Made by a program: the position numbers and the translations under genes. This document shows, in pieces, positions 6,933 to 14,853 of a DNA stretch of 32,023 nt (position 1 is its first letter; each line of letters opens with the position of its first letter). The DNA is from Thermotogota bacterium ADurb.Bin062 (GTDB lineage: Bacteria > Thermotogota > Thermotogae > MWEM01), in NCBI GenBank assembly GCA_002071085.1, contig MWEM01000030.1:1-32023 (forward strand). Reading direction: 5' to 3'. Below the pieces are notes generated by a model. That model did not search any database and was not told the origin of the DNA. It worked only from the letters and a program-made list of their open reading frames with translations.

Positions 6933-7037
6933 AAAAAACCGGCCTCCTCCCTCCAGTACACGCGGTCTGGAGCGAAGCGTCCGGTTAGGTATATACGTCG
7001 GTTCTCCATCCCACAGTGCGCTCGGCCTGTGGCGAAG
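6933..7037 (-). promoter_or_regulatory. structured leader with paired hairpins and terminator-like stem
   Basis: Read on the minus strand, two 22-nt hairpins lie exactly 60 bp apart: CCACAG...CTGTGG (7011-7032) and CTCCAG...CTGGAG (6951-6972), each preceded by CTTCG. Their 10-nt loops are similar and their stems differ by paired changes. The second is enclosed by AACCGG (6981-6986) and CCGGTT (6937-6942) followed by a U-run (to 6933), which looks like an intrinsic terminator just before the recombinase RBS. It does not match a riboswitch class I know. Attenuation or a recombination site are both possible. Confidence 0.5.
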
Positions 7038-7070
7038 AACTCGACGTGGTACGATTGCTGAATGGCTTTG

Positions 7071-7079
7071 ATTATACCA
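7071..7079 (-). promoter_or_regulatory. extended -10 promoter of the recombinase remnant
   Basis: TGGTATAAT on the minus strand lies about 155 bases upstream of the recombinase ATG, placing both leader hairpins in the transcript. The -35 is weak. Confidence 0.45.
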
Positions 7080-7108
7080 TACCGGATTGAGACGGTTAGA
7101 AGTCGCTG

Positions 7109-7140
7109 TGGGTCAAGTTATGGAGTGTAATCAAGAAATA
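7109..7140 (+). repeat. solitary MITE right end
   Basis: TGGGTCAAGTTATGGAGTG followed by TAATCAAGAAA matches the reversed right ends at 2536-2567 and 5086-5117. No partner end is nearby. Bases 7141-7314 hold no gene; an imperfect GGAGG/CCTCC stem followed by T-runs (7217-7257) could be a plus-strand terminator. Confidence 0.55.
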
Positions 7141-7314
7141 GGGTAAAGAGACCCGGTGAGCCCCTCCTCCTCACGTTTTGTGGCAGAATAATCCGGCTTG
7201 TTGTTATAGCTCTTTCGGAGGGTGGCCTTTTGCCCTTCCTCCTTTTCCCTTTTTTTGTTGGGCCGCGGTATTATACCCACACGGGGTTTGTTGTGCATAC
7301 GAACGATATAGCTG

Positions 7315-7333
7315 AATGACCATTCGGGTCATT
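7315..7333. promoter_or_regulatory. operator-like palindrome over the -35 of the ABC operon
   Basis: AATGACC-N5-GGTCATT is a perfect 7-bp inverted repeat whose last two bases enter the -35 hexamer. Size and position suit a dimeric repressor such as a TetR- or GntR-family protein; none is encoded in the window. Confidence 0.5.
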
Positions 7334-7360
7334 GAAATTTCAGTTAGAATAGTTTATAAT
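7332..7360 (+). promoter_or_regulatory. sigma70-type promoter of the ABC transporter operon
   Basis: TTGAAA (7332-7337), a 17-nt spacer and TATAAT (7355-7360) give a near-consensus promoter. The predicted 5' leader is about 115 nt. Confidence 0.75.
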
Positions 7361-7483
7361 GGCATAAGAGAACAGTTCGGCTCCTTCTTGTTGAAAAAGG
7401 CATTTCCCCAAATGTGAAAGAGAAAGAATAGGTTCATATAAAGCCCTTCGTGGTGAAAACAAAATATGAAAGGGAGGAATGGC

Positions 7484-9136
7484 ATGAAAAAAGTAGGTGT
7501 AGTGGTTCTCTTGTTGCTGCTCGTCTTGAGCAGTCTGTTTGGCGCCGAAGCGATCAAACGCGGCGGGATGTTGCGGGTGACCCCGATGAAGCAGGGGGTT
7601 TTGATCCAGAACTTCAACCCCTTCTCTCCGAACTCCTTGGAGGTCGCAGTTGGCTGTTTTTACGAAACCCTGGTGTTTTACAACCAAGGCACCGGAAAAT
7701 TCCATCCCTGGCTGGCAACAGCCTACGAGTGGTCCAACGACCTGAAAGAGCTGACCTTTACGCTCCGAGACGGTGTAGTCTGGAACGACGGCACACCCTT
7801 CACCATTCAGGACGTCCTTTTCACGATGGAATTGGGTAAGAAATTCCCCGGACTCAACATCGCCCCGATTTGGAAACAAGGCTTAGTCGATGTCGTCGCG
7901 AGAACCTCCAATTCCGTGACCTTCGTCTTTGACCGTGTCAACACGACTCTTATCTACCGTGTGGCCGACATTTTTATCGTGCCGCGACATATCTGGAAAG
8001 ACGTAGAAGATCCGTTAACCTGGACCGGAAACCTGCAACCGGTCGGGACCGGTCCCTTCGTGTACGAAGCGGGGTCCTTTACGGAACAATCCTTTAAGGT
8101 CATCAAGAATCCAAGGTACTGGCAAATAGCGCCCGATGGCAAGCCGTTGCCTTATATCGACGGCATCGTGTACATTTCGACCACCAACGAACAAGTCGGT
8201 CTGCGGTTGGCCCGTGGAGAATACGATTGGGCGGGCTATTTCGTGGCCAATATCGATGAAGTGTACGTTCAAGCCGATCCGGAGCACCACAAGTACTGGC
8301 TGCCTGAAGGAAACCTGGTTTATTTGAACTTGAACAACCTCCGCGAGCCTTTCAACAACTATAACGTGAGATACGCCCTGAACTTCGCGTTGGACAACAA
8401 GGAGATCACGCGCATTATGGCCAGCGGCGCCGTGCCCTCTTCTCCGGGCTGGGTGAAAACGCCCTTCCTGTACCTGGCGAAAGAAGCTCTAGATAAGGCT
8501 GGTATCGAGTATGACCCGGATTACACCAAAGAGCTGTTGGAAAAGGAAGGGTATCGACTCAACGCCAAAGGGATCTATGAAAAGGCAGGCAAGGCGCTTT
8601 CCTTCAACCTCTACGTTCCCACCGGTTGGACGGACTGGATTATGGGCTGCGAGGAGATCGCCAGACAGCTGAAGGAAGTCGGGATCGAGGCCATTGTCAC
8701 ACAGGCCGCGTGGCCTTCTCCGTACGTGGATGACTACCTGTATTACGGAAACTACGAGATGTGCTTGGGTATCTCGGTCACCGGCGCGGGCCCATATTTC
8801 CAACTCGAATACATCGCGCACCCGAGAGCTTGGGCGCCTTTGGGCGAGCGTTCGGCCAATTACTACGGAATGCGCTACAAGAGCGAAGAGATCGGAAGAC
8901 TACTCGACAGTTACACGCAAGAACCGCTTGAATCGAAGCGTGACGAGATTATGAAAAAGGCTCTCTCCCTCTTCCTCAAAGACTCGCCTTCCGTGCCGTT
9001 GTTCTTCAACCCGACGTGGTACGAGTACAACACCAAGCTCTTCGTCGGCTGGCCGAGCGAAGAAGATCCCTACTGCTTCCCCAGCCCGAACGGGATGCAT
9101 AAGTTGCCCCTATTGCTGAAGGTTCATCTGCGCTAA
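7484..9136 (+). CDS. family 5 extracellular solute-binding protein (OppA/DppA type)
   Basis: This 550-residue protein captures peptides or oligosaccharides for the permease encoded downstream. It starts at ATG 7484 with AAAGGGAGG just upstream; the in-frame ATG 7466 lies before that RBS and is rejected. A signal peptide (MKKVGVVVLLLLLVLSSLFGA) has no lipobox Cys, so the protein should be a free periplasmic protein. SBP_bac_5 landmarks are present: YETLVFYNQGTGKFHPWLA, FTLRDGVVWNDGTPFTIQDV, and NVRYALNFALDNKEI with the later VPLFFNPTWYEYN. Family 5 proteins of anaerobes often bind sugars, so the substrate is open. Confidence 0.93.
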   Translation: MKKVGVVVLLLLLVLSSLFGAEAIKRGGMLRVTPMKQGVLIQNFNPFSPNSLEVAVGCFYETLVFYNQGTGKFHPWLATAYEWSNDLKELTFTLRDGVVWNDGTPFTIQDVLFTMELGKKFPGLNIAPIWKQGLVDVVARTSNSVTFVFDRVNTTLIYRVADIFIVPRHIWKDVEDPLTWTGNLQPVGTGPFVYEAGSFTEQSFKVIKNPRYWQIAPDGKPLPYIDGIVYISTTNEQVGLRLARGEYDWAGYFVANIDEVYVQADPEHHKYWLPEGNLVYLNLNNLREPFNNYNVRYALNFALDNKEITRIMASGAVPSSPGWVKTPFLYLAKEALDKAGIEYDPDYTKELLEKEGYRLNAKGIYEKAGKALSFNLYVPTGWTDWIMGCEEIARQLKEVGIEAIVTQAAWPSPYVDDYLYYGNYEMCLGISVTGAGPYFQLEYIAHPRAWAPLGERSANYYGMRYKSEEIGRLLDSYTQEPLESKRDEIMKKALSLFLKDSPSVPLFFNPTWYEYNTKLFVGWPSEEDPYCFPSPNGMHKLPLLLKVHLR

Positions 9137-9157
9137 GGCGCATTCAAAAGAGAGCGC

Positions 9158-9185
9158 ATAGAGACGCCCTTCTGGGCGTCTCTAT
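9158..9185 (+). terminator. strong intergenic hairpin between binding protein and permease genes
   Basis: A perfect 12-bp stem (ATAGAGACGCCC / GGGCGTCTCTAT) with a TTCT loop is followed by CTTCAAAA rather than a U-tract. It is more likely a partial attenuator or 3'-end stabiliser that raises binding-protein levels over permease levels than a full terminator. Confidence 0.65.
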
Positions 9186-9226
9186 CTTCAAAAAACTGTG
9201 CGTCGAAAGCTGGATAGGGGGAAATC

Positions 9227-10207
9227 GTGAAATACTTCTTTCGCAAGATAGGCTTGTTGTTGTTCGCCCTCTTTGTGGCGATGACGTTGAACTTCTTTAT
9301 ACCCCGTATGATGCCGGGTGACCCCGCCAGGGAGTTGATCGACCGGATGCAGGGCATTCCGCCCGAAGCGATGGAGTCGATCCGGATCGCCTTCGGGCTA
9401 GATACCAAAGACACACTGATCGTCCAGTACGGCAAGTACCTGCTGAACGTGTTGAAGGGAGAGCTCGGCATTTCTTTATCTCGCTTTCCTACGCCCGTTA
9501 GGGACGTGCTGAAGATCGCGATCCCGTGGACCCTAGGCTTAATGGGTTTCGCAACGATCCTCAGCTTTTTCATCGGTACGATCCTCGGAATTGGGGCCGC
9601 CTGGTCCCGAAACAAGCGTTGGGCAACGCTGACGGTGGGGACCTTCATTTTCATCCGGTCCTTCCCCTACTTCTGGTTGGGGCTGCTGTTCATCTATTTT
9701 TTCGGCTTTCGCTTGCAGGTTTTCCCGATCGGAAACGCCTATTCCTTCTACGTTCAAAAGGGGGGATGGGACTATTTTCTCTCGGTTCTCTATCACGGCT
9801 TCTTGCCCGCCCTCACTATCACGGTGAGCTCTCTCGGAGGATGGATCTTAACGATGAGAAACAATATGATCAACGTTTTGGCCGAAGACTATATCACTGT
9901 CGCCTTGGCGAAGGGGCTGCCGCTGCGCCGGATCAAGAACCTCTATGCGGCGAAGAACGCGATGCTACCCTCTATTACCAGTTTTGCGATGTCGCTCGGA
10001 TTTGTCGTAGGCGGCGGTCTTCTGACCGAGATGGTCTTCGCCTATCCCGGTGTGGGCCTGATGCTGTGGCAGGCCGTGCAAGCGAAGGACTACGCGATGA
10101 TGCAGGCGATCTTTTTATTCATATCGGTTGCCGTTTTGATCGCGAACTTCCTTGCGGACCTTGCGATCCTTCTACTGGATCCTCGCGTAAGGGATAGTGG
10201 TCGCTGA
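9227..10207 (+). CDS. ABC transporter permease, DppB/OppB type
   Basis: This 326-residue inner-membrane protein has one N-terminal TM (GLLLFALFVAMTLNFFIPRMMPGDPA, the family signature) and about five more. The cytoplasmic EAA loop is seen in TVALAKGLPLRRIKNLYAAK. It starts at GTG 9227 with GGGGG 6 nt upstream. The stop overlaps the next start by one base (TGATG), so the two permeases are translationally coupled and should form a heterodimer. Confidence 0.93.
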   Translation: MKYFFRKIGLLLFALFVAMTLNFFIPRMMPGDPARELIDRMQGIPPEAMESIRIAFGLDTKDTLIVQYGKYLLNVLKGELGISLSRFPTPVRDVLKIAIPWTLGLMGFATILSFFIGTILGIGAAWSRNKRWATLTVGTFIFIRSFPYFWLGLLFIYFFGFRLQVFPIGNAYSFYVQKGGWDYFLSVLYHGFLPALTITVSSLGGWILTMRNNMINVLAEDYITVALAKGLPLRRIKNLYAAKNAMLPSITSFAMSLGFVVGGGLLTEMVFAYPGVGLMLWQAVQAKDYAMMQAIFLFISVAVLIANFLADLAILLLDPRVRDSGR

Positions 10208-11184
10208 TGTTCAAAGACATCGGAAAACTGTTTTTAGGGAACAAGAAAGCCTTATTTGGCCTGCTGTTACTCCTATTTTTTGCCTTGGTAGGCCTCCTCG
10301 CCCCGGTTATCGCCCCGTACGACCCAAAGAGTAATCGGGTGGAAACGATCACGGTGCTGAGCGAGGAGCGCGACCGCTCTCGAACGATCAGCCGAGAGGA
10401 TTTGGATCCGTCCACCGAAAAAAAGGTCTATTCGCAGAGTGTCACCACGACCTATGAGCGGATCACGAAAAAACTGCCTTTGAAAGGAAAACCTTCGTCC
10501 GCGCACCTTTTAGGTACCACCCATTCGGGGCAAGACATCTTCTCACAATTGATCTGGGGAACGCGTGTCAGCTTGACGGTGGGATTGGTCACCGGGTTGT
10601 TCACCACGGTCTTGTCCCTCTGTTTGGCGCTGATCGCGGGCTATTTCGGCGGTCTGGTGGACGATGTCATCTCGCTCTTTACGAACGTCTTTTTGGTGAT
10701 CCCCTCCCTCCCGCTGATGATTGTCATCGCGGCTTACGTGACCGTCCGCGGCGTGATCCCGATTATCCTGATCTTGGGTTTGACAAGCTGGCCTTGGCCG
10801 ACCCGCGTCCTGCGTTCGCAAGTCGTCTCTTTGAAAAATCGCGATTTCGTCAGGGTCTCAAAATCCTTAGGAGAGAAACCCTCCTATGTCGTGTTTAGAG
10901 AGATTTTGCCAAACATGATCTCTCTAGTGATGGCCTCGTTCTTCTCCTCGACGATGGCGGCGATCATCGGAGAGGCGACCCTCGAGTTTATCGGGTTAGG
11001 TAACGTCTCGGTCGTCAGCTGGGGGACGATGCTGTATTGGGCGCAAGCCAACGGCGCGCTCTTGGCGGGCTTCTGGTGGTGGTTTCTTCCTCCCGGTATC
11101 TGTATCGCTCTGATCGGTACCTCCTTCGCGTTGATGAACTTCGCGATCGATGAGATATCGAATCCCAAACTCAGAAAGAGATGA
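10207..11184 (+). CDS. ABC transporter permease, DppC/OppC type
   Basis: This 325-residue membrane protein has TM1 (ALFGLLLLLFFALVGLLAPV), then an enlarged external segment of roughly 85 residues before HLLGTTHSGQDIFSQLIWGTR. This insert (charged, with ERDRSRTISREDLDPSTEKK) is longer than usual for DppC. Five further TMs follow, with an EAA loop FVRVSKSLGEKPSYVVFREILPN. Start and stop both overlap neighbours (TGATG; ATGA), showing tight operon packing. Confidence 0.92.
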   Translation: MFKDIGKLFLGNKKALFGLLLLLFFALVGLLAPVIAPYDPKSNRVETITVLSEERDRSRTISREDLDPSTEKKVYSQSVTTTYERITKKLPLKGKPSSAHLLGTTHSGQDIFSQLIWGTRVSLTVGLVTGLFTTVLSLCLALIAGYFGGLVDDVISLFTNVFLVIPSLPLMIVIAAYVTVRGVIPIILILGLTSWPWPTRVLRSQVVSLKNRDFVRVSKSLGEKPSYVVFREILPNMISLVMASFFSSTMAAIIGEATLEFIGLGNVSVVSWGTMLYWAQANGALLAGFWWWFLPPGICIALIGTSFALMNFAIDEISNPKLRKR

Positions 11185-12158
11185 GCGCTATGAAAGAGAC
11201 TCTACCTGAAAGCATATTGGAATGCCAGGACCTGGTAGCCGGATACGAGTTGAAAGCCGGCTTCGTCCGGGCCGTGGATGGGGTTTCCTTCGCGCTGAAG
11301 CGAGGAGAGTTCCTGGGGATCGCGGGCGAATCCGGTTGCGGAAAAACGACGCTGGCGTATGCGGTGATGCGCTTGTTTCGCGATAACGCGAAGATTAAAA
11401 GCGGAAAGATACTCTTTGGCGGGAAGGATATCACCCACGCCCCCGAGGAAGAGATCAAAAAGTTGCGCTGGGAACACATCTCTATGGTCTTCCAATCCGC
11501 GATGAACGCGCTCAACCCCGTTCTGCAGATCGGTGAGCAACTCACCGACGGTTGGCTCGCCCATAAGCGCGGCGAGGTCCGCGAGGCCAAAGCGCGAGCG
11601 TTGGAGGTTCTGAAACTGGTCGATATCCCCGAAGACCGGTACAACGCGTACCCGCACCAGCTCTCCGGAGGGATGAAACAGAGGGTGATGATCGCGATGG
11701 CGCTGATGTTGCAACCTGAGGTCATCATTTTAGATGAACCCACGACCGCGTTGGATGTTGTCGTTCAACGGACCATCATCGAAAAGATCCAGGAGTTGCG
11801 GAAAACCTTCCGGTTTTCGGTAATCTTCATCACCCACGACCTTTCTCTTTTGGTGGAGATCAGCGACCTGCTGGCGATTATGTACGCGGGGAAGATCGTT
11901 GAATATGGGCCCGCCTCTGAGGTGTTTTATAATCCCGTTCATCCCTATACCAGAGGATTAATGGCCTCTTTCCCCACGCTGAGCGGGCCGATCGTGCGTA
12001 TGGGTGGCATCGAGGGCAAGCCGCCGGACCTGATCGATCCGCCTTCGGGTTGTCGGTTCTATCCTCGATGTCCAGACAGACACGACGGATGCGATCGTGA
12101 CACGCCCCCGCTCCGGCAAGTCAGACCCGGCCATTTCGCGGCTTGCGACGGTGAATGA
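11181..12158 (+). CDS. ABC transporter ATPase, DppD/OppD type
   Basis: This 325-residue nucleotide-binding subunit has Walker A GESGCGKTT, signature LSGGMKQR, Walker B VIILDEPTTALD and the switch His in FITHDLS. The C-terminal oligo_HPY extension carries the Cys pattern CRFYPRCPDRHDGC and a final Cys (HFAAC). In DppD-type proteins this Cys set has been linked to an iron-sulfur cluster. The ATG overlaps the permease stop by 4 bases (ATGA); ATG 11190 is an alternative. Confidence 0.94.
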   Translation: MSAMKETLPESILECQDLVAGYELKAGFVRAVDGVSFALKRGEFLGIAGESGCGKTTLAYAVMRLFRDNAKIKSGKILFGGKDITHAPEEEIKKLRWEHISMVFQSAMNALNPVLQIGEQLTDGWLAHKRGEVREAKARALEVLKLVDIPEDRYNAYPHQLSGGMKQRVMIAMALMLQPEVIILDEPTTALDVVVQRTIIEKIQELRKTFRFSVIFITHDLSLLVEISDLLAIMYAGKIVEYGPASEVFYNPVHPYTRGLMASFPTLSGPIVRMGGIEGKPPDLIDPPSGCRFYPRCPDRHDGCDRDTPPLRQVRPGHFAACDGE

Positions 12159-12159
12159 T

Positions 12160-13170
12160 ATGACTGAAGAGATATTGAGATTGGAGAGCGTATCAAAACA
12201 TTTTCCTATTCGCTCTTTCCGGCGGTTCGGAGAGGTCGTCCACGCGATGGACGATGTCTCCTTCATTCTGGGAAAGGGGGAGGTACTTGCCTTAGTGGGC
12301 GAATCGGGCAGCGGAAAAACGACGACGGCCAGCGTGATCGCGCAGCTGTACCCCATCACCTCCGGCGTGATCCGATTGGCGGACCCCCGGTCTCCCAATG
12401 GCTTCCAATCCGTGAGCCGGAAACTCTCTGGGAAGGAGTTGCTCAGTTACCGCAAACGGGTACAAATGATCTTTCAGGACCCGTTCGGCTCCCTCAATCC
12501 GACGCACACGATCGAACACATCCTGTCTCGCCCTTACTTAATCCATGATAAAGTGGTTCGCGAAAACGAAGGAGAGAAACGGAAAGCCGCACTAAAAAGG
12601 CAGTTGCAGCAGCTCTTGCGTAGTGTTGGACTGGAGCCTCCCCAGCAGTTTTTGGATAAGTTCCCGCACGAGTTATCCGGCGGCCAGCGTCAACGTGTGA
12701 ACATCGCCCGTACCTTTTCCATAGAACCGGAGATCGTTCTGGCTGACGAGCCCACGTCGATGTTGGATGTGTCGATTCGCATCAGCATAATGAATATGAT
12801 GCTGGCCTTCCAAGAAGAGAGGCAGATGAGCTTTTTGTACATCACCCACGACCTGGCCGGGGCGCGCTATATGGCTCAACGGATCGTCGTGATGTATGCG
12901 GGGATGATTATGGAGATCGGCACCTCCGACGAGGTGGTACAGAGGTCCGCTCACCCTTACACGAAACTGCTTCGTTCAGCAGCGCCAGCGCCCGAAGAGG
13001 GGTTGATGAGGAAGCGGCTGATCACTCAGGGAGATATTCCGTCGTTGATCCATCCGCCCTCTGGCTGCCGTTTTCATCCGCGCTGCCCCTATGTGATGGC
13101 CCAGTGCTCAAAGACGATACCCCCGCTCAAAGAAGTCGAAAGCGGCCATTCGATTCGGTGTTTCCTATGA
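12160..13170 (+). CDS. ABC transporter ATPase, DppF/OppF type
   Basis: The second nucleotide-binding subunit has about 336 residues: Walker A GESGSGKTT, signature LSGGQRQR, Walker B VLADEPTSMLD and LYITHDLAGARYMA. The C-terminal extension again has the CRFHPRCPYVMAQC pattern. ATG 12160 follows the dppD stop by one base and is preferred to the GTG 12097 frame, which would add 21 residues overlapping dppD. It closes the transporter operon. The end overlaps the convergent histidine kinase gene by 6 bases, leaving no room for an ordinary terminator. Confidence 0.93.
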   Translation: MTEEILRLESVSKHFPIRSFRRFGEVVHAMDDVSFILGKGEVLALVGESGSGKTTTASVIAQLYPITSGVIRLADPRSPNGFQSVSRKLSGKELLSYRKRVQMIFQDPFGSLNPTHTIEHILSRPYLIHDKVVRENEGEKRKAALKRQLQQLLRSVGLEPPQQFLDKFPHELSGGQRQRVNIARTFSIEPEIVLADEPTSMLDVSIRISIMNMMLAFQEERQMSFLYITHDLAGARYMAQRIVVMYAGMIMEIGTSDEVVQRSAHPYTKLLRSAAPAPEEGLMRKRLITQGDIPSLIHPPSGCRFHPRCPYVMAQCSKTIPPLKEVESGHSIRCFL

Positions 13171-14769
13171 CGCCCCGTTTCCTTCTTTGACGCGAACGTA
13201 AAACTCAACGGTAGTTCCGCCCTTTTCCGCCGGTTTGATGGAAATCGCGCCCCCCATCTGTTCCACGAGGTCGCGGCAGATAGACAGCCCTAAGCCGAAG
13301 CCGGGAGAGCGACCACGACCGCCTTTGTTTGGTACCCGGAAAAAACGGTCAAAGACATACGGGAGATAGGCTTTGGGAATACCGATCCCGGTATCCGAAA
13401 CGGACACATGTAGCTCGCCCTCCGCGCGGTTTCCTCGAGCGTTGCCGGCTTCTACAGGGATATAGCCAACCTCCAGCCGAACGGACCCTTCGCGGGTGTA
13501 CTTCACCGCGTTGTCGACGAGATTGTTCAAGACTTTTAAAAATCGGTCCTGATCGAGAATGATCGTTTTCGGGATATCTTGGGCGATCCGCTGCTCGTAG
13601 GAAAGGTTTTTCTTTTTGGCCAGCTGGGTATAGTTCCTGTTGCAGTCCTCGAATAGCCGTTTCGTTCTGATGGCTTTTGCCAGTGAGGTAGGCATCCCCA
13701 ATTCGATTTGGTGGATTTCTAGAAGAGCTCCGACCATCTTTTCGAGTCTTCTGGTGTTGCTGTGTATCATTTCCAGAAGCGGTTTCGTCGGGGCCGTACT
13801 TTCTTGCAGCAACGTTTCGACAGCGCCTAAGATAACCGTGAGCGGCGTTTTAAGGTCGTGATTCACGCTGGCTAGAAGCTCGGATTTTTCGCGACTCGCC
13901 TTTTCGGCTTTAACCTTGGCGTGCATCAATTCCGTTTGTCTCTCTTTTTGGGCGGTAATATCGACGATCGTACCGATCAATCTCACGGGGCGGCCTAAAG
14001 GGTCGCGGTCGATGACTTTCCCTTGGTCCAAAATCCACTTCCAGTCCCCGCTGAGTGTTCGCACGCGGTATTCCGTTGAGAATTGATCCGCTTTCCCGGT
14101 CAGGGGGTCTTCCAGCGCGAGTAGAAAGTGGTCGAAATCATCCGGATGTACGATCGCCGCCCAAGCGGCCTCGTCAGTCGTAAAGGTTCCCGGTTGGAAT
14201 CCAAACATCTGGGTCCAGAACCCGTTTCCAAAATACCTCTTGTTCGGGATATCCCAATCCCAAAGGCCCACGTGAAGGTCCGTCAAAACACGGTTCAGTC
14301 GCTCTTCGTTACCGTATAGTTCGGCCTCTATCCTCTTGTGTTCCGAGATATCGTGGATGAGCGCGAGCGCCATCGCTCCTTCAGAGTGCTTCGGGAATAG
14401 AACTGTCCCTTCCTCCTGAACCCACCTCGGCTGCCCGAGTTCGTCGATCAAGCGATAGTCGAGCGAGTACTGAGGCGTTTTCAGCCCTTCGAAATACTGC
14501 CGATAACTTTCTTTATCTACGGGGGCAACGAAATCCGTCCATAAGTAGGGCGTTTTCTCCCACTCTCCGAGGGGAAGCCGAAAGGTCTTAGAAAAATAGG
14601 CGTTTGCATAGACGATGCGGTGATCAGAGAGAGAGCGATAGAATGCCGAAATAGAGGCGTTTCTGATCAGCTCGAAGATCCTGTCGAGCAGTCCTTCTAC
14701 GGATATCCGTTCGTTGAAACCCTGGATGGAGGGTTTCTCTGAAAGCTCGTTGTGCTTTTTTTCTTTCAT
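13165..14769 (-). CDS. soluble PAS-PAS sensor histidine kinase
   Basis: This 534-residue protein has no membrane segment. PAS 1 covers about residues 30-145 and PAS 2 about 155-280 (GLWDWDIPNKRYFGNGFW, with the PAC end IGTIVDITAQKERQ). HisKA has the phospho-acceptor His304 in SVNHDLKTPL. HATPase_c has the N box NLVDNAVKYT (~416-425), DTGIGIP (~459) and GFGLGLSI. It should autophosphorylate in response to a cytoplasmic ligand or redox cue. No response regulator is nearby, so it is an orphan. ATG 14769 has AGAGGG 6 nt upstream. It lies 84 bp after the amidase gene on the same strand and may be cotranscribed. Confidence 0.93.
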   Translation of the reverse strand: MKEKKHNELSEKPSIQGFNERISVEGLLDRIFELIRNASISAFYRSLSDHRIVYANAYFSKTFRLPLGEWEKTPYLWTDFVAPVDKESYRQYFEGLKTPQYSLDYRLIDELGQPRWVQEEGTVLFPKHSEGAMALALIHDISEHKRIEAELYGNEERLNRVLTDLHVGLWDWDIPNKRYFGNGFWTQMFGFQPGTFTTDEAAWAAIVHPDDFDHFLLALEDPLTGKADQFSTEYRVRTLSGDWKWILDQGKVIDRDPLGRPVRLIGTIVDITAQKERQTELMHAKVKAEKASREKSELLASVNHDLKTPLTVILGAVETLLQESTAPTKPLLEMIHSNTRRLEKMVGALLEIHQIELGMPTSLAKAIRTKRLFEDCNRNYTQLAKKKNLSYEQRIAQDIPKTIILDQDRFLKVLNNLVDNAVKYTREGSVRLEVGYIPVEAGNARGNRAEGELHVSVSDTGIGIPKAYLPYVFDRFFRVPNKGGRGRSPGFGLGLSICRDLVEQMGGAISIKPAEKGGTTVEFYVRVKEGNGAS

Positions 14770-14853
14770 CCTGCGCCCTCTTTTCCTGACAACTTGTTTT
14801 CTCGAACCCCGACGAGCCGCTCGCCCCGGTACAGGCCTGGCTATCGAGCCAGC

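Noticed and set aside
6951..7037. CRISPR-like pair with 60-bp period
   Set aside because: Only two units, and the stems differ in sequence; no cas genes.
6933..7076. Known riboswitch (for example c-di-GMP or T-box)
   Set aside because: Conserved core sequences of these classes are not present.
12097..12159. GTG 12097 as start of the DppF-type ATPase
   Set aside because: It overlaps the upstream gene by 62 bases; ATG 12160 begins right after its stop and matches the family N-terminus.
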